A DNA stretch of 64,000 bases, taken from Comamonas suwonensis. Its GTDB lineage: Bacteria > Pseudomonadota > Gammaproteobacteria > Burkholderiales > Burkholderiaceae_C. Shown here piece after piece: positions 44,782 through 52,682 of the stretch (position 1 is its first letter; each line of letters begins with the position of its first letter). The position numbers and the translations under genes are program-made. Under the pieces are notes generated by a model. The model was not told the DNA's origin. It did no database searches and saw only the letters and a program-made list of their open reading frames with translations. The stretch is from positions 62,001 through 126,000 of the forward strand of contig NZ_JABBCQ020000012.1 of assembly GCF_012844455.2 (NCBI RefSeq), written 5' to 3'.

Positions 44782-46761
44782 ATGAATATGTTTGCCTCCA
44801 TCGCCGCATCCGGCGCGGCTCAAACGGCAGCCTCTACTCCTGATTCCGTAGCTGCTACCGCTCAATCTGTAAGCGCTACAGGCCCAAATAACACTCAAAA
44901 TTCCGGTGCGCAGTTCAGCATCGGTATTGACCTGGGTACCACGCACTGTGCGCTGTCCTATGTGGACAAAATCGCCAGCGATGGCGACCAGATCGTGCAA
45001 GGCGTGCTGGACATCCTCCAGCTCTGCGCCCCTGCCAGCGTCGAAGCCAAGCCGCTGCTGCCATCTTTTCTCTATCTGCCGCATGAGAGCGAACTGAGCG
45101 AGGCCGAGCGCACGCTGCCTGGCGCTGCATCCAGCGACTTCATCACCGGCGAATTCGCCCGCAGCCGTGGCGCGGCCACGCCCATCCGTCTGGTCAGCAG
45201 TGCTAAAAGCTGGCTCTGCCACCCCGGTGTGGATCGCCGCTCGCCCCTGCTGCCCGCCGATGCGCCCGAAGAAGTCAGCCGCATCTCGCCGCTGACGGCA
45301 TCGATTCGCTATCTGGAGCATCTGCGCTGGGCGTGGGAGCAAGCCCACCCCGAGGCACCGTTTGCCCAGCAAGACATCACCGTCACCATCCCCGCATCGT
45401 TTGACCCCGCTGCACGCGAGCTGACGGCCGAGGCCTGCAAGGCGGCCGGCTTTGCCAACCTGACCCTGCTGGAAGAGCCGCAGGCCGCGCTCTACAGCTG
45501 GATTCAGGCCAGCGGCGGTCAGTGGCGCAAGCAAGTGCAGCACGGCGACATCATTCTGGTGGTGGACGTGGGCGGCGGCACCACCGACCTCTCGCTGATC
45601 GCCGTGCGCGAGCGCGAAGGCAATCTGGAGCTGCAACGCATTGCTGTGGGTGAGCACATCTTGCTCGGTGGCGACAACATGGACCTGGCGCTGGCCTACG
45701 GCGTGGCCCGCAAGCTGGCACAGGAAGGCAAGCAGCTGGACGCCTGGCAAACCCGCGCGCTGGCCCACGGCTGCCGCGCGGCCAAAGAGCAATTGCTGGC
45801 TGACGCGAACCTGCAATCCGTGCCCGTGGTTGTGCCCAGCCGCGGCAGCAAGCTTATCGGCGGCAGCATCCGCACCGAAGTCACGCGTGACGAAGTGTTG
45901 GCCATGCTGGTCGAAGGCTTCTTTCCCAAGGTCGCGGTCAGCGCCAAACCCCAGACCCGCGCCCGCGCGGCGCTCACGCAACTGGGCCTGCCCTATGCAC
46001 AAGATGCCGCAGTCACGCGCCATCTGGCCGCCTTCCTGAGCCGCCAGGTCAACGCACTGGCCGATATTGACGGCCTGAACGCAGAGCAGACGGACGGCTC
46101 CACCTTCCTGCACCCCACGGCAATCCTGTTCAACGGCGGCGTACTCAAGGCACCGCAAATCGAGCAGCGCATTCTGGAAGTCATCAATGGCTGGCTGGAT
46201 GAGGAAGCGTCGGAGCCCGCCCGCCTGCTGGATGGTGCCAACCTGGATCTGGCTGTCGCCCGTGGCGCGGCCTATTACGGCCATATCGCCACCAGCGGCC
46301 GCGGCGTGCGCATCCGCGGCGGCACGGCCCAGTCGTACTACGTGGGCGTGGAATCGAACATGCCCGCCATTCCCGGCATGGAGCCGCCCCTGTCCGCCCT
46401 GTGCCTGGCACCGTTCGGCATGGAAGAGGGCACGGAAGTGGCCTTGAGCGATCTGGAACTGGGTCTGGTCGTTGGCGAGCCCGTGCGCCTGCGCTTCTTC
46501 GGCTCCTCCGTGCGCCGCACCGATGTTGTCGGCACCATGCTGGACTTCTGGGGCCCGGAAGAGCTGGTCGAGTTGCAGGAAATCGAGCTGAACTTGCCAG
46601 CGGCCGGTCGTGCGGCGGGTGAAGTCGTTCCTGTCACGCTGGAAGCGCGTGTCACCGATATTGGTACGCTGGAACTCAATGCGGTGCCCGTGGGTGGCAC
46701 TGACCGCTGGAAGGTGGAATTTGATGTGCGCGCCGAGACTTCGGTTGAAGCGGCTGAGTAA
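44782..46761 (+). CDS. Hsp70/DnaK-like protein (first)
   Basis: 659 residues. Actin-like ATPase: FSIGIDLGTTHCALS at 45-59 (phosphate 1), VVDVGGGTTDLSL (phosphate 2), LFNGGVLKAP and the last GAAYYG adenosine motif are recognisable, so nucleotide binding looks intact. The substrate-binding part is divergent and short (about 530-659), ending LELNAVPVGGTDRWKVEF, and no EEVD or disordered DnaK tail is present. N-terminal 44 residues (Ala/Thr/Ser rich) precede the ATPase core and their DNA resembles the dispersed repeat. Downstream of DUF2760 with 3 bp spacing. Confidence 0.85.
   Translation: MNMFASIAASGAAQTAASTPDSVAATAQSVSATGPNNTQNSGAQFSIGIDLGTTHCALSYVDKIASDGDQIVQGVLDILQLCAPASVEAKPLLPSFLYLPHESELSEAERTLPGAASSDFITGEFARSRGAATPIRLVSSAKSWLCHPGVDRRSPLLPADAPEEVSRISPLTASIRYLEHLRWAWEQAHPEAPFAQQDITVTIPASFDPAARELTAEACKAAGFANLTLLEEPQAALYSWIQASGGQWRKQVQHGDIILVVDVGGGTTDLSLIAVREREGNLELQRIAVGEHILLGGDNMDLALAYGVARKLAQEGKQLDAWQTRALAHGCRAAKEQLLADANLQSVPVVVPSRGSKLIGGSIRTEVTRDEVLAMLVEGFFPKVAVSAKPQTRARAALTQLGLPYAQDAAVTRHLAAFLSRQVNALADIDGLNAEQTDGSTFLHPTAILFNGGVLKAPQIEQRILEVINGWLDEEASEPARLLDGANLDLAVARGAAYYGHIATSGRGVRIRGGTAQSYYVGVESNMPAIPGMEPPLSALCLAPFGMEEGTEVALSDLELGLVVGEPVRLRFFGSSVRRTDVVGTMLDFWGPEELVELQEIELNLPAAGRAAGEVVPVTLEARVTDIGTLELNAVPVGGTDRWKVEFDVRAETSVEAAE
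44837..44889 (+). repeat. Repeat-like DNA in the N terminus of the first Hsp70
   Basis: CTCCTGATTCCGTAGCTGCT, then ACCGCTCAATCTGTAAGCGC, then TACAGGCCCAAAT. It matches the intergenic repeat (CTGATTnCATAGCTGCTAGCGCTTATT, GTAAGCGCTACAGGCCAAAAT) with changes that keep codons. Encodes residues about 19-36. Confidence 0.6.
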
Positions 46762-46786
46762 AGCGGTTTAAACACTTGAAGGCCAA

Positions 46787-46819
46787 AGCCCGCTGACCGA
46801 TGGGTTGGCGGGTTTTTTT
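46787..46819 (+). terminator. Terminator after the first Hsp70
   Basis: CCCGC (46789-46793) pairs with GCGGG (46808-46812), followed by T7 (46813-46819). Confidence 0.75.
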
Positions 46820-46830
46820 GTTGGTGATTA

Positions 46831-46878
46831 TTTATGGCTATAGCGCTTATGTAGAAAGCGCGACTAGCTATGTTTTTT
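46831..46878. repeat. Copy of the dispersed palindromic repeat
   Basis: TATGGCTATAGCGCTTATG and AAAGCGCGACTAGCTATG frame a short centre; followed by T7. One of the best-preserved copies. Confidence 0.65.
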
Positions 46879-46932
46879 TGTGCTGACGCTTGCTATTGCA
46901 TTGCTGTTCGAGGCCGGTTTGTCGCACCGGAA

Positions 46933-47186
46933 GGCGACTTACTTTCTTGCTCGTGCAAGAAAGTAAGCAAAGAACACGCCCCGACTGTCTACGTCCCTGC
47001 GCTTCGCTACGGGCAAACCTGCGTCACGCCATTCAGTCTGCGGTACCGCCCAACTCGCTGCGCGCTTGCAGCGCTTCGCTCAGACAAACGGCGGCAAGTC
47101 AGAGCACGAAGCATTGGCACTCTTCGGTGCCAATGCCCGTAGCCTGAATCGCGTGCCGCAGGCGCAGACACACGGGTGGATGCGGG
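46933..47186 (+). repeat. Long dispersed repeat, copy A
   Basis: About 250 bp. It opens with a 13-bp hairpin, CTTACTTTCTTGC (46938-46950), TCGT, GCAAGAAAGTAAG (46955-46967). It continues with GCAAAGAACACGCCCC, a CGTCCC..CGCTTCGCT segment, GCAAACCTGCG, AACTCGCTG, GCACTCTTCGGTGC and ends TGGATGCGGG. Copy B (47275-47535) is its diverged inverse. Small open frames inside, such as one at 46890-47147, look like by-products. Confidence 0.75.
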
Positions 47187-47217
47187 TACGGACGGCCTGC
47201 CAGAGTTGTGACGAAAT

Positions 47218-47272
47218 CAGCCTCTAGCGCTTATCTGGATTGCGGTAGCGGCTATGAAATCTGAAAGAAGCT
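47218..47272. repeat. Degenerate copy of the small palindromic repeat
   Basis: CAGCCTCTAGCGCTTATCTG and TGCGGTAGCGGCTATGAAAT, between the two long repeat copies. Confidence 0.5.
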
Positions 47273-47274
47273 AT

Positions 47275-47535
47275 CCCGCATCCAGTATCGCCCCTTGTGC
47301 CCAGGCCTGCGACGGCAAGTTCTTGGGGCTGGCAGTTGCACCGAAGAGTGCAACTGCATCCTCATCAAATTTGCGGCAAGCTGTTTGAGCGGAGAGCGAA
47401 GCTCACAGCGAGTTTTGCCGCACAGCTCCAAGAACTTGATGGCGCAGGTTGCCCCGCAGCGCAGCGAAGGGGACGTGGGTAGCAGGGGCTGGCTCTTTGC
47501 CTACTTTCTGGCCGCAGAAAGTAGGTCGGCAAGGC
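47275..47535 (-). repeat. Long dispersed repeat, copy B (inverted)
   Basis: Reads in reverse of copy A: CCTACTTTCTG (47500-47510), GCCG, CAGAAAGTAGG (47515-47525) is its hairpin. In the reverse orientation it gives CACGTCCCCTTCGCT, GCAACCTGCG, AACTCGCTGTG, CTCAAACAG, GCACTCTTCGGTGC and ends TGGATGCGGG, block for block as in copy A but with substitutions and small gaps. Confidence 0.75.
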
Positions 47536-47599
47536 GGGCCGAGACCCGCCCTCTGTCCATTAATCAGGCATGAAGTCAAAACCAGACAAAAGCCAAACA

Positions 47600-47650
47600 A
47601 GCCGCCAGCCCAATCACATTAAGCGCAGCAAGCTATCAAAAAGTGCCTGA
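47600..47650. repeat. Copy of the small palindromic repeat (reverse)
   Basis: GCCAGCCCAATCACATTAAG, CGCAGCAAGCTATCAAAAAG; in reverse it reads TTTTTGATAGCTTGCTGCGC. It ends 108 bp before the next Hsp70. Confidence 0.55.
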
Positions 47651-47757
47651 GCGGCGAGAGTGCTAGCCCCCCAAGCCTCTCCATCCCATCCCGCAATTCA
47701 GGCATACAGCTCTTGTTACGATCGGCGACACAGTTTTACGTGCTTCCGTTTCAGCCC

Positions 47758-50619
47758 ATGCATCCACCTCGCCCAACCTACATCGTCGGCATCGACCTCG
47801 GCACCAGCCACACCGTGGCGGCCAGCGTGGGGGTGGCTGGGGTGGCTGCAGATATTGAGTTGCTCAACATGGCGCAGCGCAGCACGGCGGGCGAGGTGAT
47901 TTCACAAGCCTTGCTGCCCTCTGTGCGCTACCAGGCGGCACCCGGCGAGCTGGGCGATAGCTGGCAGCAGCCGTGGCCGCCGCAAGGCGCTGATGTGCAA
48001 GCTCCCGCTGTCATTGGCCGCTGGGCGCGCGATTTGGGTGCTGCCGTGCCGGGACGGCTGGTGGCCAGCGCCAAAAGCTGGCTCTCGCACACCGGTGTAG
48101 ACCGCACTGCGCCCATCCTGCCCTGGGGGGCTGGGGATGATGTCGCCAAGCTGTCGCCGCTGGCGGCGTCGGCCTCCTATCTGGCCCACGTCAAAGCCGC
48201 CTGGGACAGGGCCCATCCTGAAGCACCGCTGCACCAGCAAAGCGTGGTGCTGACGGTGCCCGCCTCGTTTGACGAAGGTGCCCGGGCGCTGACGCTGGAG
48301 GCGGCGCAACTGGCGGGCCTGCCCGGCGTGCAGTTGCTGGAAGAACCCAAGGCCGCATTCCACGACTGGCTGGTGCTGCAAGGTGAGCAACTCGCGCCGC
48401 AACTGGCCGATAGCCGACTGGTGCTGGTGGTCGATGTGGGCGGCGGTACGACAGACCTGACCTTGATTCGTGTCGCAAAAGCGCTCGACGGTGGCCTGCC
48501 CACGCTGACCCGCACCGCCGTGGGCGAGCATTTGATGCTGGGCGGAGACAACATGGATCTGGCGCTGGCGCATCAGCTCGAACTGGCTTTTGCCGACGAA
48601 GGTAGCAAGCTGCCTGCCCAGCGTTTTGCCCAGCTGGTGCAGCGCTGCCGCATGGCCAAGGAGCAGTTGCTGGCTGCGGATGCGCCCGATCACGTCAGCA
48701 TTACCTTGCTGGGCGGCGGTAGCCGTTTGCTGGCCGCCACGCAGACGGCCACGCTGACCCGTGGGCAGGTACAGCAGCAGGTGGTTGAAGGCTTTTTGCC
48801 GCCCGCTCAGATCACTGATCTGCCCAGCAAGCGCCAAGGCGCGCTGCGCGGCTTTGGCCTGCCGTACCCGGCCGATGCCGCCATCAGCCGCCATCTGGCG
48901 CAATTTTTGAGTTTGCAGGCGGGCGGCGCGCTGCCAGATACCGTGCTGCTCAATGGCGGCGTATTTCACGCCCATGCGCTGGTTGAGCGGCTGACCGACT
49001 TGCTCAGCCGCTGGCGCGGCAGCCCCGTACGGGTGCTGCACAACCCGCATCCTGACTGGGCCGTGGCCCGTGGCGCAGCGGCCTATGGGCTGGCACGGGT
49101 GCAGGCTGAGCGGCAAGCTGCATCAGAAGTAAATCAGCCCGCAGCGCAAGCACAGAAAGCGCCAGCAGCTATCAAAAATAGTATTCCGCACATTGGCGGC
49201 GGCGCAGCGCGCAGCTACTGGTTGCTGCTGCCCGGCAAAAAAGGCGAAACACCCCAAGGCCTTTGCCTGCTGCCACGCGGCACGGAAGAGGGCGTGCGCA
49301 TCGTGCTTTCCGGGCGGCGTTTTGCCCTCAAGCTGGGGCAGGCCGTGCGCTTTAATTTGCTGGCCAACAGCCAGAGCCACGCCCCCGTGCAGGCCGGGCA
49401 GATTGCGCCGCTGATGGGTGATGGCTGGGTAGAGCTGCCGCCGCTGGCGACCGTGCTGCCTGCGCCGGAAGGCGTGGCCGCTGCGCAGGTCGAAGTGCAG
49501 TTGCAGGCCTGCATGAGTGAGGTGGGCACGCTGGAAGTGCGTTGCGTGGCGGTGCAGGATGCTGCGCAGTCCTGGTTGCTGCCTTTTGCTGTGCGCGGTG
49601 CGGTTTCTTCAGAAACCATAGCTGTCAGCGCAGATGCATCAAGCGCAGAGGGCCAAAAAAGCTTGAATTCTCTGGCCGCCAAACTGCCAGAAGCCGTGGC
49701 GCTGATTGACCGTATTTTTGGCGCGCAGGCACAAGAAGTCACCGGCAAGGAAGTGCGCCAGCTGCGCCCGTCGCTGGAGAAAATTCTGGGCCCCCGCGAT
49801 AGCTGGGATGTGGGCCTGCTGCGCGCCTTGTTTGATGCGCTGCTGAGCCGTGCCAAACGCCGCCGCCGCACGGCCGACCATGAGCGTGTGTGGCTCAACC
49901 TCGCAGGCTGGTGTCTGCGCCCCGGCGTGGGGGCCGAGTTGGATGGCTGGCGCATCACCCAGGTCTGGGCGCTGTACGCTGCAGGGCTGGGTCACGCCAA
50001 AGAGTCTGCCAACTGGACGGAGTGGTGGGTGTTCTGGCGCCGCGTGGCCGCTGGCTTGAACGAGGCCCAGCAGATGGAATTGCTGGAAGACGTGGCCGAC
50101 CAGATGCAAAAGGCCGTGCAGCAGACCACAAGATCCGGCGGCAAGACCAGCCACGGCAGTTACGACGACATGCTGCGCCTGTTCGCCGCCATGGAGGCCG
50201 TGCCCTGGCAGTACCGCCAGGAAATGGGTCAGTGGATGCTGCAGCGCCTGAAACGCCCGGATGAAACCGTGCAGACCTGGTGGGCCATAGGCCGTCTGGC
50301 GGCACGCCAGTCGTTGGCGGCGAATGCGCATCGGGTCATGCCGCCCGAGGCAGCGCAGGAGTTTCTCAATGCCACGCTGGCGCAGGACTGGCGCAAGAAC
50401 GAGACTGCTATGTTTGCTGTCGTGCAAATGGCGCGAATGACCGGCGATCGCGCCCGCGACCTGCCTGATGAGGTACGCGCGCAGGTGCTGGAGAAGATGC
50501 GCAGCAGCGGAGCCCCCGAGCGCTGGATCGCCATGGTCGAGCAGGTGGTGCAGATGCAGGCCGAGGACCAGAAACGCAGTCTGGGCGACAGCCTGCCACC
50601 GGGGCTGGTGCTGCTCTAA
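47758..50619 (+). CDS. Long Hsp70 family protein with a C-terminal DUF3731-type extension
   Basis: 953 residues. N-terminal ATPase: YIVGIDLGTSHTVAASVG, LLEEPKAAFHDW, LVLVVDVGGGTTDLTL, LLNGGVFHAHAL. Its beginning matches the first Hsp70 in many blocks (AKSWLSHTGVDR, VGEHLMLGGDNMDLALAH), so the two are paralogues. After the short substrate-like region (to about 635) comes a 320-residue alpha-helical part with IFGAQAQEVTGKEVRQLRPS, RRRTADHERVWLNLAGWCLR, GKTSHGSYDDMLRLFA and RWIAMVEQVVQMQAED, the DUF3731-type extension. ATG at 47758 chosen; no strong RBS. Two linkers carry repeat-like DNA. Confidence 0.85.
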   Translation: MHPPRPTYIVGIDLGTSHTVAASVGVAGVAADIELLNMAQRSTAGEVISQALLPSVRYQAAPGELGDSWQQPWPPQGADVQAPAVIGRWARDLGAAVPGRLVASAKSWLSHTGVDRTAPILPWGAGDDVAKLSPLAASASYLAHVKAAWDRAHPEAPLHQQSVVLTVPASFDEGARALTLEAAQLAGLPGVQLLEEPKAAFHDWLVLQGEQLAPQLADSRLVLVVDVGGGTTDLTLIRVAKALDGGLPTLTRTAVGEHLMLGGDNMDLALAHQLELAFADEGSKLPAQRFAQLVQRCRMAKEQLLAADAPDHVSITLLGGGSRLLAATQTATLTRGQVQQQVVEGFLPPAQITDLPSKRQGALRGFGLPYPADAAISRHLAQFLSLQAGGALPDTVLLNGGVFHAHALVERLTDLLSRWRGSPVRVLHNPHPDWAVARGAAAYGLARVQAERQAASEVNQPAAQAQKAPAAIKNSIPHIGGGAARSYWLLLPGKKGETPQGLCLLPRGTEEGVRIVLSGRRFALKLGQAVRFNLLANSQSHAPVQAGQIAPLMGDGWVELPPLATVLPAPEGVAAAQVEVQLQACMSEVGTLEVRCVAVQDAAQSWLLPFAVRGAVSSETIAVSADASSAEGQKSLNSLAAKLPEAVALIDRIFGAQAQEVTGKEVRQLRPSLEKILGPRDSWDVGLLRALFDALLSRAKRRRRTADHERVWLNLAGWCLRPGVGAELDGWRITQVWALYAAGLGHAKESANWTEWWVFWRRVAAGLNEAQQMELLEDVADQMQKAVQQTTRSGGKTSHGSYDDMLRLFAAMEAVPWQYRQEMGQWMLQRLKRPDETVQTWWAIGRLAARQSLAANAHRVMPPEAAQEFLNATLAQDWRKNETAMFAVVQMARMTGDRARDLPDEVRAQVLEKMRSSGAPERWIAMVEQVVQMQAEDQKRSLGDSLPPGLVLL
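49127..49183 (-). repeat. Repeat-like DNA in the second Hsp70 (site 1)
   Basis: In reverse: ACTATTTTTGATAGCTGCTG, GCGCTTTCTGTGCTTGCGCT, GCGGGCTGATTTACT, close to the family pattern TTTTTGATAGCTGCTGGCGCTT. It encodes the Ala/Gln linker VNQPAAQAQKAPAAIKNSI. Confidence 0.6.
49611..49660 (+). repeat. Repeat-like DNA in the second Hsp70 (site 2)
   Basis: CATAGCTGTCAGCGCAGATG, then CATCAAGCGCAGAGGGCCAA. The family pattern is CATAGCTGCTAGCGC and AAGCGCTAGAGGCC. Encodes SETIAVSADASSAEGQKS, at the junction to the C-terminal extension. Confidence 0.6.
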
Positions 50620-50670
50620 AGTCGCTCGAACGACTGATGCCCCAACGATTGATCTTCTTTTTTCTGCCAG

Positions 50671-51090
50671 ATGCCTTTGAACACTGCTGCTCAGTTCCGT
50701 CGCTCCCGTTTTTGGCTGGCGATTCTTATCCTGCTGGTCATCGCCATCGGCCTTGCCTCTCGCCGGGGTTATGTGCCGTTCCCTGCGGTGCTGGGAAATT
50801 ACCCCGGTGATGCGCTCTGGGCATGGGTGGTATTGCTGTGCGTGGCCTGGGTGCGGCCCGCCATCACGCGGACCCGGCTGGCGAGCTGGTCGCTGGTGAT
50901 CGCCTTTGCCATCGAGTTTCTGCAGCTCTACCAAGCCCCGTGGATGCAGGCCCTGCGCGCCAACAAGCTGGCGTATCTGGTTCTGGGCAATGGTTTTGAT
51001 CCGCTGGATCTGGTGGCTTATGCGGCAGGAATTGCTCTGGGTCTTGCGGTCGATCGTGGCTGGGAGAGGGCAGGTCTGCGCAGGGGCTGA
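50671..51090 (+). CDS. DUF2809 family small membrane protein (VanZ-like fold)
   Basis: 139 residues, about four hydrophobic segments. Resembles DUF2809: GLASRRGYVPFPAVLGNY, PGDALWAWVVLLCVAW, AFAIEFLQLYQAPWMQALR, LGNGFDPLDLVAYAAGIALG. The E-x-x-Q-L and the LGNGFDPLDLVAY pattern also occur in VanZ-like proteins. Function unknown. Placed between the Hsp70 locus and nasR, 6 bp before nasR, so it may be co-transcribed with nasR. Confidence 0.7.
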   Translation: MPLNTAAQFRRSRFWLAILILLVIAIGLASRRGYVPFPAVLGNYPGDALWAWVVLLCVAWVRPAITRTRLASWSLVIAFAIEFLQLYQAPWMQALRANKLAYLVLGNGFDPLDLVAYAAGIALGLAVDRGWERAGLRRG

Positions 51091-51096
51091 GATGGC

Positions 51097-52425
51097 ATGA
51101 ATCGTGCTGCTTTTCTCGAGCATAAGCATGACGAAAAGCACTACCCCATGAAAACGCCCTTGCACTATCTGGTGGCGGCTCGGCAAAGCGAGATGGCCGA
51201 GCTGGAGCAGATCAGCCGCGCCAGTACGCTGGTGGCCAGCATGTCCGAGCTCGTCCACGCGCTGCAGAAGGAGCGCGGGCTGTCCAATATCTTTCTGGCC
51301 AGCGGCGGGGCACAGGCGCAGCAGGTGTTGCAGGCCCATCTGCCGCAGGTGGACGAGGCCATGGCCCGCGTTTGCGGGGTGCTGGAGGCATTGGGAGAGC
51401 GCTCCCCGGGCGCGCACGGGGCGCGTCTGTTTAATGCGATTGCCAATGCGCTGCAGGGCTTCGAGGCTTTGCCCTTGCTGCGCCGCAAGCGCGATGCGCT
51501 GGAGCTGAGCGCTGAGGATTGCACGCAGGCGTTGATCCGCATGATTGCCGCCTGCCTGACCGTGGTGTTCGAGGCGGCAGACAGTGCCAGCGATCCCGAT
51601 GTCGCAAGACTGCTGGTGGCGCTGTTTCATTTCATGCAGGGCAAGGAACTGGCGGGACAGGAACGTGCGACGGGGGCTGCGGCCTTTACCAGCGGCATCA
51701 GCAAGCCGGAGCGCCAGCGCCATTGGCTGCATCTGATCGAATCGCAGGATCGCTGCTTTCAGGTGTTTGCGGATTTCGCCAGCGAGGCTGGCGCAGAGCG
51801 CTGGCAACTGCAGTGCGGCAGCTGTCCCGATATGACGGTGATCGAGCGCCTGCGCCGCATCGGCTGCACGGCAGGGCATGGCGCACCTCTGGATGGCAGC
51901 TTGAGTTTGCCCTGGTTTGAAGCCTGCTCCAGCCGGCTGGATGCCATGCACCAGATTGAGGCATTTCTGGCGCTGGAGCTTCAGGCGCAATGCCTGAAGA
52001 AACTCGACCAGGCGGGCGCGGCCCTGGCCCAGCAGCAGGCACTGCTGGAGTCCATGCTGGCGCCTGCGACTCGCGCAGAGGCTGCCGCGGCCTTTATCCT
52101 CAGTCCCGCGCAGTCTGGCGTGGCCCTGCCTGCCGAAGGTGCTTATGGGCTGCAGCTGGAGAAAAGCATTGTGGGACTGGTGCAGGAGCAGGCAGCCCGG
52201 CTGCAGGATATGCAGACCGAGATCGACAAGGCGCGCTCCACGCTGAAGGAGCGCAAGACCATAGAACGCGCCAAGGGCGTGCTGATGAATTACCGCCAGT
52301 TGAGCGAGGGCGATGCCTACAAGCTGATCCGTCAGACAGCCATGAACCAGAACCGGCGCATGCTGGATGTGGCCGAGGCCATTCTGGCGACGGTAGATCT
52401 GCTGCCTGGCAGCACCAATTCGTAG
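51097..52425 (+). CDS. nasR: Nitrate-responsive antitermination regulator NasR (NIT + ANTAR)
   Basis: 442 residues. N-terminal NIT nitrate-sensor domain (about 25-310): LVHALQKERGLSNIFLASGG near the start, typical of NIT (ERG.S). C-terminal ANTAR RNA-binding domain (about 365-432): LQLEKSIVGLVQEQ, LKERKTIERAKGVLMNYRQL, SEGDAYKLIRQTAMNQNRRM. NasR binds nitrate or nitrite and then a two-hairpin leader RNA, preventing terminator formation. Start 51097 or 51148 (MKTPLHYL); neither has a strong RBS. It lies directly upstream of nrtA on the same strand, as in Klebsiella nas clusters. Its two target leaders are annotated below. Confidence 0.92.
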   Translation: MNRAAFLEHKHDEKHYPMKTPLHYLVAARQSEMAELEQISRASTLVASMSELVHALQKERGLSNIFLASGGAQAQQVLQAHLPQVDEAMARVCGVLEALGERSPGAHGARLFNAIANALQGFEALPLLRRKRDALELSAEDCTQALIRMIAACLTVVFEAADSASDPDVARLLVALFHFMQGKELAGQERATGAAAFTSGISKPERQRHWLHLIESQDRCFQVFADFASEAGAERWQLQCGSCPDMTVIERLRRIGCTAGHGAPLDGSLSLPWFEACSSRLDAMHQIEAFLALELQAQCLKKLDQAGAALAQQQALLESMLAPATRAEAAAAFILSPAQSGVALPAEGAYGLQLEKSIVGLVQEQAARLQDMQTEIDKARSTLKERKTIERAKGVLMNYRQLSEGDAYKLIRQTAMNQNRRMLDVAEAILATVDLLPGSTNS

Positions 52426-52467
52426 CATGGGGTCGCATGGGTTGTTGCGGCGCACCAAAGTCGGGCT
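52411..52467. promoter_or_regulatory. Weak NtrC-like enhancer sites upstream of nrtA
   Basis: AGCAC-CAATTCG-TAGCA (52411-52427) and CGCAC-CAAAGTC-GGGCT (52451-52467) each match about 7 of 10 bases of the TGCAC-N7-GTGCA pattern. They are 40 bp apart and within 100 bp of the sigma-54 promoter. Confidence 0.35.
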
Positions 52468-52508
52468 GAAATCGGGCGCAAGTCGTTTTCTTTCGAGTGC
52501 GAAAGGTC

Positions 52509-52524
52509 TGGCACGGTTTGTGCA
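52509..52524 (+). promoter_or_regulatory. Sigma-54 promoter of nrtABD
   Basis: TGGCACGGTTTGTGCA: GG at 52510-52511 and GC at 52522-52523, with the required 10 bp between. Fits the TGGCACG-N4-TTGCA consensus except one base. Predicted start near 52535. Implies NtrC control by nitrogen status. Confidence 0.82.
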
Positions 52525-52543
52525 TGACTGTTGATGTCAAGCA

Positions 52544-52601
52544 GACCAAAGGCGGTCGCGCTTAAAGCGTTATTACGAGTGACCTGGGACAACGGCGTCC
52601 T
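52544..52601 (+). promoter_or_regulatory. ANTAR target leader of nrtA (two hexaloop hairpins)
   Basis: P1: GACC (52544-52547), hexaloop AAAGGC, GGTC (52554-52557). P2: GGGAC (52586-52590), hexaloop AACGGC, GTCCT (52597-52601; one G-U pair). Both loops have A at position 1 and G at 4, the established ANTAR recognition rule. P2 uses bases 52591-52601, the 5' arm of the terminator, so P2 and terminator exclude each other. NasR binding to P1-P2 should allow read-through into nrtA. Confidence 0.85.
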
Positions 52602-52643
52602 TTTCTCCTCTCATCCGAGGAGGGAAGGACGCCGTTTTGTTTT
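52591..52643 (+). terminator. Regulated leader terminator of nrtA
   Basis: Arms 52591-52610 and 52617-52636 form a 20-bp stem (two G-U pairs) closed by TCATCC, followed by TTTTGTTTT. It lies 40 bp before the nrtA ATG and would stop transcription unless antiterminated. Confidence 0.9.
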
Positions 52644-52682
52644 CCGGATCGCCTTCACCACGATTCTTGATGGAGTTTTCTC

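Noticed and set aside
46870-47147. Small open frames in the repeat cluster, for example one with FLLVQESKQR
   Set aside because: They lie inside long repeat copy A and its hairpin; such frames recur in repeats and are probably not genes.
47295-47600. Open frames in long repeat copy B
   Set aside because: Same reason: they read across the repeat in both directions without protein features.
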